The notes: generated from the sequence alone by a model not told the origin. DNA of 64,000 nt from Umezawaea sp049997955 (GCA_049997955.1 JAEBDY010000004.1:490105-554104), one strand, 5' to 3'. Positions 18,588-27,484 are shown, numbered from the stretch's first letter. Translations and numbers: made by a program.

Positions 18588-18944
18588 TCACCCTCCCAGC
18601 CTGCCCAATTTCCTGGCGACGTTCCTGTTCAACCGCTCGCGCAACCGGCCGCGGTAGCTCCGGGCCCCTTCGCCGCCCGCCAGTGCCGCGCAGAAGCCCT
18701 CGATGTCGTCGCCCAGCACCTCGTGCACGCCCTGCCCCTCGGACGCCGTCTCCTCCAGCAGCCCCAGAGCACCGTCGAGGATCGGCACCAGGTTGCGGCC
18801 GGTGAAGTCCGAGTAGGGGGAAAGGTGAACCTTGATCTTCTCCCACGCCGCCCGGTGGTCGTCGGGCAAAGCGCCCGCCCTGGATTCGAGCGCCTTCCAC
18901 TCCCTGGTGAGATCGCCGCCCGTGATGGTCTCCCACAGGTTCAC
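18588..18944 (-). CDS. DUF1048 family protein (first copy)
   Basis: 118 aa helical protein, paralogue of the next gene (VLGDDIEGFCAALAGGE against LIGDDVAAFCDELVGDS). The start GTG 18944 overlaps the PadR stop as GTGA, so it is coupled to the regulator. The C-terminal 25 residues (RGRLRERLNRNVARKLGRL) are strongly basic, unlike the second copy. Function not known; a partner or co-regulator of the PadR protein is the simplest guess. Confidence 0.85.
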   Translation of the reverse strand: MNLWETITGGDLTREWKALESRAGALPDDHRAAWEKIKVHLSPYSDFTGRNLVPILDGALGLLEETASEGQGVHEVLGDDIEGFCAALAGGEGARSYRGRLRERLNRNVARKLGRLGG

Positions 18945-19267
18945 TCCACGCCCTCCTTGAGCTTGTCGATCCGCGATGAGACGTACTCCCACTTCGCCCA
19001 GAACTTCGCGAGCTCTTCGCGCCCCGCGTCGTTGAGCGCATAGAACTTGCGCGGCGGGCCCAGCTCGGACGGTCGTTTCGCGACCTGGACGAGCCCGTTC
19101 TTCTCCAAGCGCAGCAGGATGGTGTACACGGTTCCCTCGATGACGTCGACGAAGCCGAGTTCGTTCAGCCGACGCGTGATCGCGTACCCGTAGGTCTCCT
19201 CGCCGCCGATGACCTCGAGCACGCAGCCCTCGAGGGTGCCCTTCAGCATTTCCGTCAGATCGTCCAT
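18941..19267 (-). CDS. PadR-family transcriptional regulator
   Basis: 108 aa winged-helix repressor of the short PadR type. Conserved core LKGTLEGCVLEVIGGEETYG, ITRRLNELGF, IEGTVYTILLRLEKNGLV and the wing strand GPPRKFYALNDAGREEL. ATG 19267 is preceded by AGGGG. It leads an operon with two DUF1048 genes. A 21-bp perfect palindrome centred 33 bp upstream of the start is a good candidate operator. Confidence 0.93.
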   Translation of the reverse strand: MDDLTEMLKGTLEGCVLEVIGGEETYGYAITRRLNELGFVDVIEGTVYTILLRLEKNGLVQVAKRPSELGPPRKFYALNDAGREELAKFWAKWEYVSSRIDKLKEGVE

Positions 19268-19289
19268 CCCGGTTCCCCTGGTCGCATCG

Positions 19290-19310
19290 GTACTCGGTGC
19301 CACCGAGTAC
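19290..19310. promoter_or_regulatory. Perfect palindrome upstream of padR-like gene
   Basis: Arms GTACTCGGT (19290-19298) and ACCGAGTAC (19302-19310) around GCC. The half-site GTACTCGGTG recurs at 19426-19435 before the divergent gene. Likely PadR operator. Confidence 0.65.
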
Positions 19311-19425
19311 TACTACACGGTATCACCGGGTAGTGGAAGTGCCAACGCGCGTCGACCGGGAGCACCGTGCTGGAGAACACCGCTTCGCGAGGCCTGACAA
19401 GTTGAACCGCGGGCAGACCTGAGGT

Positions 19426-19463
19426 GTACTCGGTGTGACGCCGCCGCTGTGGCGTCACACCGA
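19426..19463 (+). promoter_or_regulatory. GTACTCGGTG box and 13-bp hairpin before the ATPase gene
   Basis: GTACTCGGTG (19426-19435) repeats the PadR half-site. It runs into an inverted repeat with arms TCGGTGTGACGCC (19430-19442) and GGCGTCACACCGA (19451-19463) and an 8-base loop. The 3' arm ends 3 bases before the AAGGGAG ribosome site of the gene at 19477, so it may be an operator, a 5'-leader hairpin, or both. Confidence 0.6.
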
Positions 19464-19476
19464 ACAAGGGAGTGAT

Positions 19477-19905
19477 GTGTCCAGCGTTGTCCAAGGCGTC
19501 GAGAACACCGCGCGGGCCTGCGGGCTCCCACTGGGCGGCAGGCCGGATCGTCGGGAGGTCCGCCGCTGGATCAGGGGCGCGTGCCCGTCGCGACTCGACG
19601 TGCACACCCTCGTGGACGTGCTCCTGGTCACGACCGAACTGGTCGACAACGCCTACCGGCACACGACCAGCCCGCTCGAACTGCGCATCGCGTGCACGGC
19701 CTTCGGCGTCGTGATCGAGGTCGACGACGGCGACCGGGACCACCCCGTGGAGATGGCGGACGCCAGCCGGACCTGGGGCGGGCGCGGCATCCAGGTGGTG
19801 GTCGAACTGGCCACGTCGTGGGGCGTGCGCACGGAAGGCCGCGGCAAGACCGTGTGGGCGGTGCTGCCCGTCGTGGAGCCGACGTTCGGACCCCGCTCGG
19901 GCTAG
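19477..19905 (+). CDS. SpoIIAB/RsbW-like ATP-binding protein
   Basis: 142 aa GHKL-fold ATPase domain (HATPase_c_2) of the anti-sigma/serine-kinase family. N box TTELVDNAYRH, G1 in VDDGDRD, G2 GGRGIQVVVELATSWGV. No kinase-partner gene (anti-sigma antagonist) lies next to it; in actinomycetes such single-domain proteins are common and most have unknown partners. GTG 19477 is chosen because AAGGGAG (19466-19472) precedes it. Confidence 0.85.
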   Translation: MSSVVQGVENTARACGLPLGGRPDRREVRRWIRGACPSRLDVHTLVDVLLVTTELVDNAYRHTTSPLELRIACTAFGVVIEVDDGDRDHPVEMADASRTWGGRGIQVVVELATSWGVRTEGRGKTVWAVLPVVEPTFGPRSG

Positions 19906-19983
19906 GCAGCGGACGGCCTGCGCACGCACCGCTCGTTCGACGAGCGTGGACTGGTGAACGGGACCTGAGCGGGACGAGCCGAC

Positions 19984-20282
19984 TCACCGCACGTCGACGA
20001 AGATCGGGTTGGCACAGGCCGACAGGTCCTGCCATGGGTCGACCTGACCGCGCACGTCCGCCTGCGACTCGACACCGCCGCGCTTGCCGTCCGCGCCGCG
20101 CGGCCTCACGCAGAAGAGTTCGGCGGATTGGTGATTCGAGCGGGGTCGGATCAATTGTAGGGCATTCCGCCGGACGGGACTTCCACCGCGGTCGCGGTGA
20201 CGGCCGCCGCCGCGGTGGCCGACACCGCCGCCACTCCCGCCACCAGCGCGGCAGCCATGATGAACGCTCGAACGACTCGCAT
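19984..20282 (-). pseudogene. Frameshifted gene for a small exported protein
   Basis: ATG 20282 with GGAGGATC directly upstream begins a clear signal peptide, MRVVRAFIMAAALVAGVAAV, with an Ala-rich cleavage region, but the frame stops at 20151 after 43 residues. In the neighbouring frame coding-like sequence continues to a stop at 19984 (NHQSAELFCVRPRGADGK, then DVRGQVDPWQDL and CANPIFVDV). Joining the two frames near 20160 gives a plausible secreted protein of about 99 residues with two Cys. Unknown family. Decay or a one-base sequence error are both possible. Confidence 0.5.
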
Positions 20283-20523
20283 GGATCCTCCGTCGAAGAC
20301 GAGGGCGGAGATTCTCCGGACAGGTGCGAATTCGATCGTGGCAGCGCAGTGGACATTCTTGGAAAAATTCCGCGTGAACGACCGGGGAATTGTCCTCGCG
20401 AATCAAGTGATGAATGCGGTGGAAATAGGCGACAAAGTGAAAGTGACGCACGAATGACATTTCCCCTGTTCACCTCGGCGAAATCACTTGTTCACCCTCC
20501 GTTATCCTTGTAGCCTCCGAGGG

Positions 20524-23304
20524 GTGCGTGCCACTGCACCGCGGCTCGTCGGCCGCGAGCGCGAGTTGACCGGCCTCGTCGAACGGGTGGAGGACCTCAC
20601 CCTCGGACGTGGCGGTGCCGTGCTGGTCGAGGGCGAACCGGGGATCGGCAAGACCGCGCTGGTGCGCGCCGCTGTCGCGGGGGCCGAGGCGCTCGGTGTG
20701 CGGACCTGCTGGGGCTCGGGCGACGAACTCGGTGGCGCGCTGCCGCTGCTGCCGCTGGTGAACGCGATGAGCACCGGCCGCGGCGCGGCGCTGTCCGCCG
20801 TGGCGCGCCTGCTCGACGGCGAGATCGACGTCGCGGGCGCCGACCTGGTGTCCGCCGCCGCGGAACAGCTGCTCGCCCTCGTCGAGGACCGGTGCTCGAC
20901 CGGTGCGCTGGTGCTGGTGGTGGACGACCTGCAGTGGGCCGACGCGGCCACGGTGGCCGTGTGGCGCAGGCTCTCCGCGACCGTCCACCAACTGCCGCTG
21001 CTGCTCGTCGGGATCGCGCGGCCGGTCCCCCACCGCGACGACCTGGTCGCCCTCCGGCGGGCGAGGGAGGTGGTCGAGCGGGTCCGGTTGACCGCGCTGC
21101 CCGCCTCCGCCGTGACCGAGCTGCTGACCGACGTCCTGGGCGGCGAACCCGACGAGCGGCTCCGGACCCTCGCCGACGACGCGGGCGGGAACCCGCTCTA
21201 CCTGGTCGAGCTGGCCGAAGCGCTGGTCCGCGGCCGGAGCGTAGAGGTGACCGCGGACGTCGCCCGGTTGACCGCGGAACGCGTGCCCGCCTCGTTGTCG
21301 GCGGCGATCACCGACCGCGTCGGGTTCCTCTCGCCCGACACCCGTGGCGTGCTCGGCGCGGCGGCCCTGCTGGGCGTGGACTTCCCGGTCGCCGACCTCG
21401 CGGTGGTGCTGGGCCGTCGGGTGGCCGAGCTGCTGCCCGCGATGCGCGAGGCGACCGAGGCGGGGGTGCTGGTCGACGGCACCGGGTGCCTGTCGTTCCG
21501 CCACCCGCTGGTGCGCACCGCCCTGTACGAGGAACTGCCCGCCGGCGCGCGCACGGCCTGGCACCTGGAGGCCGCCCGGTCGCTCGCGCTCGCCGCCGTC
21601 GGAGTCGACCAGGTGGTCCGGCAACTGCTCGCGGGCCTGCCCGTGCCAGCCACCGACGTGGCCGGGTGGGTCGTCTCCTGGCTCGTCGAACACGGCCACG
21701 CGCTGGTCGGGCACGCGCCCCAGGCCGCGGCGGACCTGCTGCCGCGGCTGGTCGACGCGCCGGGCGCGCTGCCGCACCGGGCCGAACTCCTCGGGCTGCT
21801 CGCCGAAGCGCACTTCCGCGCGGGCGACCACGCCAGCGCGGAGGCGTGCGCGAGCGCGGGCCTGCACGCGGTCGTCGGCGCGCCCGCTCCGGTCGACCTG
21901 CACTGGACGTTGGCGCAGTGCCGGAGCCTGACCGGCCGCTCGGCCGAGTCCCTGGCGGACCTCACCCGCGCGCTGGCCGCGCCGGGGACCACCGCCCGCG
22001 ACTCGGCGCGGTTGCTGGTGCTGTCGGCTCGGGCGCACTGGGACCTCGGTGACACGGACGCGGCGGAACGGGTCGCGGAGGCCGCGCTCGCCCAGGCCAC
22101 CCGCGGCGACGACCGCGGGTCGATCAGCTGGGCGCTGCACGTGCGCGGCATCGTGGCGATGGTGCGCGGGTCGATGCACGCGGCGTTGCCGCTGTTCGAC
22201 CGGGCGCTCGCGGTGGCGTCCGGCGACCAGGGCACGGGCGACCTGCGGCTGCTGCTGCAGATCAACCGGGCGGTGGTGCTGGGCGAACTCGACCGCCCGC
22301 TGGACGCCATCGCCTCCGCGAGGGTGGTGCGCCAGGCGGCCGACGCCGCGGGCAACCTCGTCCGGCTCGCCCAGGCGCAGAGCGCGCTGGGGCAACTGCT
22401 GCTCGACGCGGGCCGGTGGGACGAGGCGCTCGTCGAGGTGGACCTGCTCGCCGACGAGTTGAAGCACCCCATGGTGAGCCGGTGCGACCACGGGGTGGCC
22501 GCGTTGATCCACCTGCGTCGTGGCGAGACCGCGGCGGCGCGGAGGCACCTGGACGCGGCGGGGCCACCGGGCGCGGGCCACGTGATCGCGTCGCTGACCT
22601 TGGCCCGGAGCAGGGAGTTCGAGCAGCTCGGCGACGACGCGGGCGCGTTGGCGGTGTTGCGTCCGGGGTTGGCCGACGACGTGGTGGAGGACCTGCTGCC
22701 GGACGCGGCGCGCCTGGCGGTGCGGCTCGGCGACCTGGACACCGCTCGTGCCGCCGTCGAGCACGCCGACGCCCTGGTCGACCGGCTCGACGTGCCCCAC
22801 CGCGCGGCGGCCGCCGCGTACTGCCGGGCGCTGCTCGACCACGCCCCTCCGGGCCTGCTGAACGCCGCCGAGGCCTACCGCGAGGCGGGCAGACCGCCGA
22901 TGGCCGCGACCGCGCTGGCGGCAGCGGCGGTGCTGTTCGCCGAGCGGGACGACCGCGTGTCCGCGCGGGCGGCGCTGACCCGCGCGGTGGAGGCGTTCAC
23001 CGACCTGGGGGCCGAAGCGGAGGCGCACGCGCTGCTGTCGCGGCTGCGGGAGTGCGGCATCCGCCGCGGCCCGCAGGTCAAGCACCGCCGCGCGAGCCAC
23101 GGTTGGGAGAGCTTGACCCCGGCGGAGACCCGCGTGGTGGACCTGGTCGTGCTGGGCTTGTCCAACCAGCAGATCGGCGCCCGCCTGTTCCTATCGCGAC
23201 GCACGGTGGCCACCCACGTCTCGCACGTGCTGGCGAAGCTGGGGGTCCGGTCCCGCACCGACATCGCCCGCGAGGCCGCGCGCCGCGGTGTGGCGTCGGG
23301 ATGA
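20524..23304 (+). CDS. LAL-type LuxR regulator (large ATPase)
   Basis: 926 aa MalT-like activator. AAA-type ATPase at the N-terminus with Walker A EGEPGIGKTALV (about residues 36-47) and Walker B LVLVVDDLQWAD; a long helical TPR-like middle; LuxR helix-turn-helix at the end (LTPAETRVVDLVVLGLSNQQ, then FLSRRTVATHVSHVLAKLGV). GTG 20524 is preferred over a TTG at 20488; TATCCT (20503-20508) could be its -10 box. LAL proteins often control secondary metabolism or carbohydrate genes; no target is obvious beside it. Its last 114 bases overlap the convergent gene. Confidence 0.93.
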   Translation: MRATAPRLVGRERELTGLVERVEDLTLGRGGAVLVEGEPGIGKTALVRAAVAGAEALGVRTCWGSGDELGGALPLLPLVNAMSTGRGAALSAVARLLDGEIDVAGADLVSAAAEQLLALVEDRCSTGALVLVVDDLQWADAATVAVWRRLSATVHQLPLLLVGIARPVPHRDDLVALRRAREVVERVRLTALPASAVTELLTDVLGGEPDERLRTLADDAGGNPLYLVELAEALVRGRSVEVTADVARLTAERVPASLSAAITDRVGFLSPDTRGVLGAAALLGVDFPVADLAVVLGRRVAELLPAMREATEAGVLVDGTGCLSFRHPLVRTALYEELPAGARTAWHLEAARSLALAAVGVDQVVRQLLAGLPVPATDVAGWVVSWLVEHGHALVGHAPQAAADLLPRLVDAPGALPHRAELLGLLAEAHFRAGDHASAEACASAGLHAVVGAPAPVDLHWTLAQCRSLTGRSAESLADLTRALAAPGTTARDSARLLVLSARAHWDLGDTDAAERVAEAALAQATRGDDRGSISWALHVRGIVAMVRGSMHAALPLFDRALAVASGDQGTGDLRLLLQINRAVVLGELDRPLDAIASARVVRQAADAAGNLVRLAQAQSALGQLLLDAGRWDEALVEVDLLADELKHPMVSRCDHGVAALIHLRRGETAAARRHLDAAGPPGAGHVIASLTLARSREFEQLGDDAGALAVLRPGLADDVVEDLLPDAARLAVRLGDLDTARAAVEHADALVDRLDVPHRAAAAAYCRALLDHAPPGLLNAAEAYREAGRPPMAATALAAAAVLFAERDDRVSARAALTRAVEAFTDLGAEAEAHALLSRLRECGIRRGPQVKHRRASHGWESLTPAETRVVDLVVLGLSNQQIGARLFLSRRTVATHVSHVLAKLGVRSRTDIAREAARRGVASG

Positions 23305-23835
23305 GGGGCCGGCGGCCAGGATCCGGCAGCACAGCGGAAGCACGTACCACCACAGGCTGAACCAGCCCAGCAGCCCGGCGGTGATCCACACGGCGGTGCG
23401 CGTGCCCAGCACCACGTCGAGGATGAGCATCATCGCCGACGCCAGCGCGAGCATCAGCAGCACCAGACCGCACAGGGCGAACCGGTTCGACGCGCGGACC
23501 AGCTGCTTCTTCAGCCGCCTGCGGAACACCAGCCGGTGGAACGGCGCGGGAGCGATCAGCAGCCCGGTGGACGCGGCGCCGAGCACCAGGCTGGTCACGT
23601 AGACGTCCAGTTGCAGTTCGGTCAGCTGCGCGAACCGCGGGGTGAACGCGAGGGTGAGCAGGAACGCCAGCAGCAGCTGCACACCGGTCTGCGCGACCCG
23701 CACCTCCTGGAGGATGTCCGCGTAGTTGCGGTCGAGCCGCTGGGTGGGCGTTTCCCCCCGCTCCAGGTAGTTCCACTCGTCGTGCGCGTCCTCGCGCCGC
23801 TCCTCGGCCCTCCGCCTCGTCCTGCCGATCACCAT
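23191..23835 (-). CDS. DUF6328-like four-helix membrane protein
   Basis: 214 aa with four hydrophobic helices (about 48-70, 78-100, 125-148, 150-172) after a charged N-terminus RRAEERREDAHDEWNYLERG, the pattern of DUF6328 membrane proteins. ATG 23835 has GGAGG 5 bases upstream. The family core ends near residue 175; the last 40 residues are low-complexity and are read antisense through the 3' end of the LAL regulator gene, which suggests the original stop has been lost. Function unknown. Confidence 0.75.
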   Translation of the reverse strand: MVIGRTRRRAEERREDAHDEWNYLERGETPTQRLDRNYADILQEVRVAQTGVQLLLAFLLTLAFTPRFAQLTELQLDVYVTSLVLGAASTGLLIAPAPFHRLVFRRRLKKQLVRASNRFALCGLVLLMLALASAMMLILDVVLGTRTAVWITAGLLGWFSLWWYVLPLCCRILAAGPSSRRHTAARGLAGDVGAGPDPQLRQHVRDVGGHRASR

Positions 23836-23925
23836 CTCCGCCTCCACCTCGTCGTCCTGTCGACCTCCACCATGGCGGTGGGGGTCGACGGAGACATCCG
23901 TCTGGTGACCGACGTTCGAACGACG

Positions 23926-24181
23926 TCAGGCCAGGCCGAGCAGCGCGGGCAGGTCGGCGACGTCGGGCAGCGGGCACGGCGAGATGGCGGCGTGCGCGAC
24001 TGCAGCCGGTCCCGGAAGTCGGCCAGCACGTCGTCCACAGTGGACGGGTCCACGCCGAGCAGTCCACCGATGGCCTCGTGCTTGTCGGCACCCATCCAGC
24101 GTTGGACGGCGGGAGAACGACAGGAAGGTGTCGAAGGGGGCCGTTCACCAGTTCCCTGGTCTCGCCGGCGCACGCGGTCAC
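23926..24181 (-). pseudogene. Decayed small gene, family unknown
   Basis: Coding-like sequence in three frames: VTACAGETRELVNGP from GTG 24181, then ADKHEAIGGLLGVDP and STVDDVLADFRDRL in a second frame, then HAAISPCPLPDV and ADLPALLGLA before a stop at 23926 in a third. Third-position G/C bias follows the frame changes. I do not know the family. The rest of 23836-24290 holds nothing else I can name apart from the ribosome site of the next gene. Confidence 0.4.
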
Positions 24182-24290
24182 CGGCCGGTCGACCGCGACC
24201 CGTCACCTTTTCGTAGTGTCTTCGGCGGAACGAACGCCGCACGCGCGACGTCTCGGTGACGGGTGTCCGCCGAGGAGGAGGAGTCAGCCG

Positions 24291-25868
24291 ATGGTGCGTC
24301 CGGTCGCGGGCGTTGGGGCGCTGTGCGGTGTGGTGGCGGTCTTCCTGCCCGGTGGCGCGGTCCGTCCCGACCGCCCGGACACCGGTGTGCTGATCGCCGC
24401 GGCCGGGCTGGTGGTCGCGGCGGCGCTGTCGTTCGTCCGGGCGCGCGCGGGCCGGGTGGTCGGAGTGGCGGCGGCGGTGTGCGTCGCCGGGTTCGCGGTC
24501 GCCTGGGTCGTCGCCGACCTCGGCAGCGGCACGCCCGGCAGCGGCACGGCCGTCCTCCTGGTGGGCGCCGTGACCGCGGTGGTCGCGACCGGCCTGGCCG
24601 CCTGGGGCCGTGTCGCCGTCTCCCCCGTGGTCGCCGCGGTCCTGGTGGTCCTGGTCGCGGGTGGCGCGGTGACCGTCGCGGCGCTCGTTCCGGAGTCCCG
24701 CACGGAATCGGTGCGAGCCGATCCGGTGACCCCCGCCGCGATCACGGGACGTCCCGCCGGCGGGACGTGGGAGTGGCGGGCACCGTCGGCGCCGCTGGAC
24801 GTCGTCTCCGCTGGGGCAGGGGCGGTGGTGGCGTCGACCGAGGGCGAGGTGACCGCCCTGGACGGACGCACGGGCGTCCCCCGGTGGAGCTACGTCCGCC
24901 GCGGCGCCCACGTCCGGAACCTGGTCGCGTCGCCCGGCGGTGCGCTGGTGCTGGTGGCGTTCGCGCCGGGCGGCCCGCGCGACATCGGCGCGGAACTGCT
25001 GGTGGTGCTCGACGCGATGACCGGGTCGGTGGTGCACGAGCAGGTGGTCGACGACATCCTGACCGACGTGGACGGCCTCGTGCCCACCGCGGACGTCCTG
25101 CCGCTGCGCGAACGCCGCGGTGACGACGACTTCGGCACGACCGCCCTCGACCTGCGCACCGGCGGCCTCCTGTGGTCGTGGTCCGCGCCGTCCGGGTGCC
25201 GGTCGGGGTTCGCGCTGCCCGCGAGCGGTCGGGACGTGGTGCTCGCGCCGTTCGAGTGCCCGGACCGGCTCGGCGTCGTCGCGCTCGACCAGCTCACCGG
25301 GCGGCAGCGCTGGGAGCACACCGCCCGGCTCGACCCGGCGGTCACCACCGACGAGGCGCCGCGGATCTCGCTGTCCGCGTCACCCGACGGCGAGGTGGTG
25401 TCGCTGGGACTCTCCTCCCCGAGGTCCACCGGCTCCGACGTCCTGCTGCGGACCGACACCGGCACGCTCCTCACCGCCGTCGACGGAGGTCTGTTCCCCA
25501 GGCTCGACACCGGTCCCGTCCCGGTGCTGGAACGCCAGGATGGCGCCCTCCCGCCCCGGAGCGAGGCCGTTGACCCGCGCTCCGGCGCTCGGACGCCGAT
25601 CGACCTGACCGCGTGCCCGAGCAAGATCGCCGACGCCACCACCGCGTCCACCTACCTGCGGGTGTGCGGCACCAGGGACGACGCCTCGCTGGTCTGGCAA
25701 GACCTGGCGGGCGGTCCGGCGTCGAGCGCGCCGATCGACTGGCGAGGCGCCGCGGCGGAGTACGGCAGGCTGCTCGGCAGGCGCTCGACCGCGGTGGTGG
25801 CCGCACCCGGCGCGGTCGTCGTCGTCCGCGCCACCGGATCCACCGTCATCGGCTTCCCGACCTCCTGA
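24291..25868 (+). CDS. Membrane protein with PQQ-like beta-propeller domain
   Basis: 525 aa. Five hydrophobic helices in the first 145 residues, then an outside domain of about 370 residues with repeated blades (GEVTALDGRTGVPRWSY, TTALDLRTGGLLWSW, GVVALDQLTGRQRWEH), the W-rich pattern of PQQ-binding-like/quinoprotein propellers. The propeller lies outside the membrane. No active-site calcium or PQQ ligands are obvious, so it is probably a binding or sensor protein rather than a dehydrogenase. ATG 24291 follows GAGGAGGAGGAG. Confidence 0.8.
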   Translation: MVRPVAGVGALCGVVAVFLPGGAVRPDRPDTGVLIAAAGLVVAAALSFVRARAGRVVGVAAAVCVAGFAVAWVVADLGSGTPGSGTAVLLVGAVTAVVATGLAAWGRVAVSPVVAAVLVVLVAGGAVTVAALVPESRTESVRADPVTPAAITGRPAGGTWEWRAPSAPLDVVSAGAGAVVASTEGEVTALDGRTGVPRWSYVRRGAHVRNLVASPGGALVLVAFAPGGPRDIGAELLVVLDAMTGSVVHEQVVDDILTDVDGLVPTADVLPLRERRGDDDFGTTALDLRTGGLLWSWSAPSGCRSGFALPASGRDVVLAPFECPDRLGVVALDQLTGRQRWEHTARLDPAVTTDEAPRISLSASPDGEVVSLGLSSPRSTGSDVLLRTDTGTLLTAVDGGLFPRLDTGPVPVLERQDGALPPRSEAVDPRSGARTPIDLTACPSKIADATTASTYLRVCGTRDDASLVWQDLAGGPASSAPIDWRGAAAEYGRLLGRRSTAVVAAPGAVVVVRATGSTVIGFPTS

Positions 25869-25970
25869 TCCCGCCTTCCGAGGACCCGGCAGTCGTTCGG
25901 CCAACCGCTCATCCGGTCCTTGCGGGACCCGAGGATGCGCGTGCGGATGATCACCTGCACTATCGGGGGC

Positions 25971-26642
25971 ATGCGCAGCTCACTGTTCAACCATGCCGAA
26001 CGGGCCGTCGAGCCCGGCAGCTTCCAACTCCAGAACGACCGCATGCTCAAGGTGGACCTCACCGGCAGCGGCGGGTTCTTCTTCGCCAAGCAGGGGTCGA
26101 TGGTCGCCTACCAGGGCGATGTCGACTTCGCCTACGAGGGCAGCGGCGGTCTCGGCAAGATGTTCAAGAAGGCCTTCACCGGTGAGGGCATGTCGCTGAT
26201 GAAGGTGTCCGGCAGCGGGGACGTGTTCCTCGCCCAGGACGCCGACGAGGTGTTCGTGCTCTACCTGGAGGACGAGGGCGTCACCGTCAACGGCAAGAAC
26301 GTGCTCGCGTTCGACAGCACGCTCGCGTGGGACATCAACCGCACCGAGGGCGCGTCGATGCTCAGCGGCGGCCTGTTCAACACGACGTTCAGGGGCACCG
26401 GGGCGCTCGCCGTCACCGCCTACGGGACACCGGTCGTGCTGAACGTGGACGTGCCGACGTTCGTCGACATGCAGTCCGCCGTCCTGTGGTCCACCTCGTT
26501 GCAGTCCTCGATCCGCAAGACCGCGAAACTCGGCGCCGTCATCGGCCGCGGCTCGGGCGAGGCGTACCAGCTCGCGCTGTCGGGCCAGGGCATCGTCGTC
26601 GTGCAGGCGTCCGAAGGACACCCCGCACCGGCTCCTCAGTAA
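25971..26642 (+). CDS. AIM24 family protein
   Basis: 223 aa soluble beta-rich protein of the AIM24 family, whose bacterial members are widespread and functionally unassigned. Conserved elements: NDRMLKVDLTGSGGFFFAKQ, GSMVAYQGDVDFAYEG, LMKVSGSGDVFLAQDADEVF, and VLAFDSTLAWDI. The start ATG 25971 is chosen because family similarity begins there; a weak -10 (CACTAT, 25958-25963) lies 7 nt upstream, so it may be leaderless. Monocistronic. Confidence 0.88.
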   Translation: MRSSLFNHAERAVEPGSFQLQNDRMLKVDLTGSGGFFFAKQGSMVAYQGDVDFAYEGSGGLGKMFKKAFTGEGMSLMKVSGSGDVFLAQDADEVFVLYLEDEGVTVNGKNVLAFDSTLAWDINRTEGASMLSGGLFNTTFRGTGALAVTAYGTPVVLNVDVPTFVDMQSAVLWSTSLQSSIRKTAKLGAVIGRGSGEAYQLALSGQGIVVVQASEGHPAPAPQ

Positions 26643-26905
26643 CGACCACCGATCGCTCCCCCAGCACCACTTCCTCGGGTGACCTCGTTCCGCACCAGGC
26701 CGGTGGGCCGGTCCGAACTGCTCGCCGTGCGGCCGCTGCGGCGTCCCACGGCGAGCATTCGTTGGCACAGCGGGCGGATGTTGTCGGTTCGGTGGAACGA
26801 CCAGGTGTCCACAACGGACTCACCGTGGCGGCCGTCGTCGGGCGCACCGCCGAACCCGCCCACCCGGCAGTGGCGGAGGACGCCCGCGGTGAACCGAGGT
26901 GTCTC

Positions 26906-26911
26906 TACTAT
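26906..26911 (+). promoter_or_regulatory. -10 box TACTAT, leaderless start of a TetR gene
   Basis: TACTAT with 6 nt to GTG 26918. No ribosome site upstream of that GTG. The 275 bases between 26643 and 26917 hold no gene I can support. Confidence 0.6.
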
Positions 26912-26917
26912 GCGACC

Positions 26918-27484
26918 GTGAGTTACTCGACGGACCCGCGAGCGGCGCGCAGCCGGGAGGCGATGGTCGCCGCGGCCCGGCAGCTGCTGGTGCGCGAGGG
27001 CCCCGGCTCGGTCACCCACCAGCGGGTCGCCCAGCAGGCGGGCGTGGGCCGGGCCACCGTCTACCGGCACTGGCCGCGGTCCGAACAGCTGCTGCTCGAC
27101 GCCATGGGCGGCGCCGACCTGCCGCTGTTCAAGGATCCCGAGGCGCCCGTCCGCGTGTGGCTGCACCGGCAGCTCCGGCAGATGGCCGACGAGCTGGCGG
27201 TACCGGCCGTCGCCGCCGTCGCGCTCACCCTGGCGCAGTCGGCGATGTGGGACGCGGAAATCGCGCGCCGGCACGACGAGTCGGTCAGGACGATCGTCGA
27301 ACGGATCCACGCCGCCGTCCGGTCGGCCGTCGCAAGCGGGGAGTTGGAGACCGATGCCGATCCGTCGGACCTGGCGGCGATGCTGGTCGGGCCGATCGTC
27401 TACCGCACGACCATGGAGCGGGACGTGGTTTCCGACGACCTCATCGACCGGCTCGTCACCGGCGTGGGAACCTGGTCCGGCTGA
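26918..27484 (+). CDS. TetR-family regulator
   Basis: 188 aa. DNA-binding domain at about 10-58 (SREAMVAAARQLLVREG, SVTHQRVAQQAGVGRATVYR HWP), then a helical ligand domain of the TetR_C_16-like type with PIVYRTTMERDVVSDDLIDR near the end. Its target is unclear: the upstream AIM24 gene has the same direction and the downstream gene is only an AraC remnant. The 3' end overlaps the open frame of that remnant by 85 nt. Confidence 0.88.
   Translation: MSYSTDPRAARSREAMVAAARQLLVREGPGSVTHQRVAQQAGVGRATVYRHWPRSEQLLLDAMGGADLPLFKDPEAPVRVWLHRQLRQMADELAVPAVAAVALTLAQSAMWDAEIARRHDESVRTIVERIHAAVRSAVASGELETDADPSDLAAMLVGPIVYRTTMERDVVSDDLIDRLVTGVGTWSG

Noticed and set aside
20197..20457. Plus-strand frame of 86 codons before the LAL gene
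   Set aside because: Antisense to the exported-protein gene, which has the better ribosome site and signal peptide.
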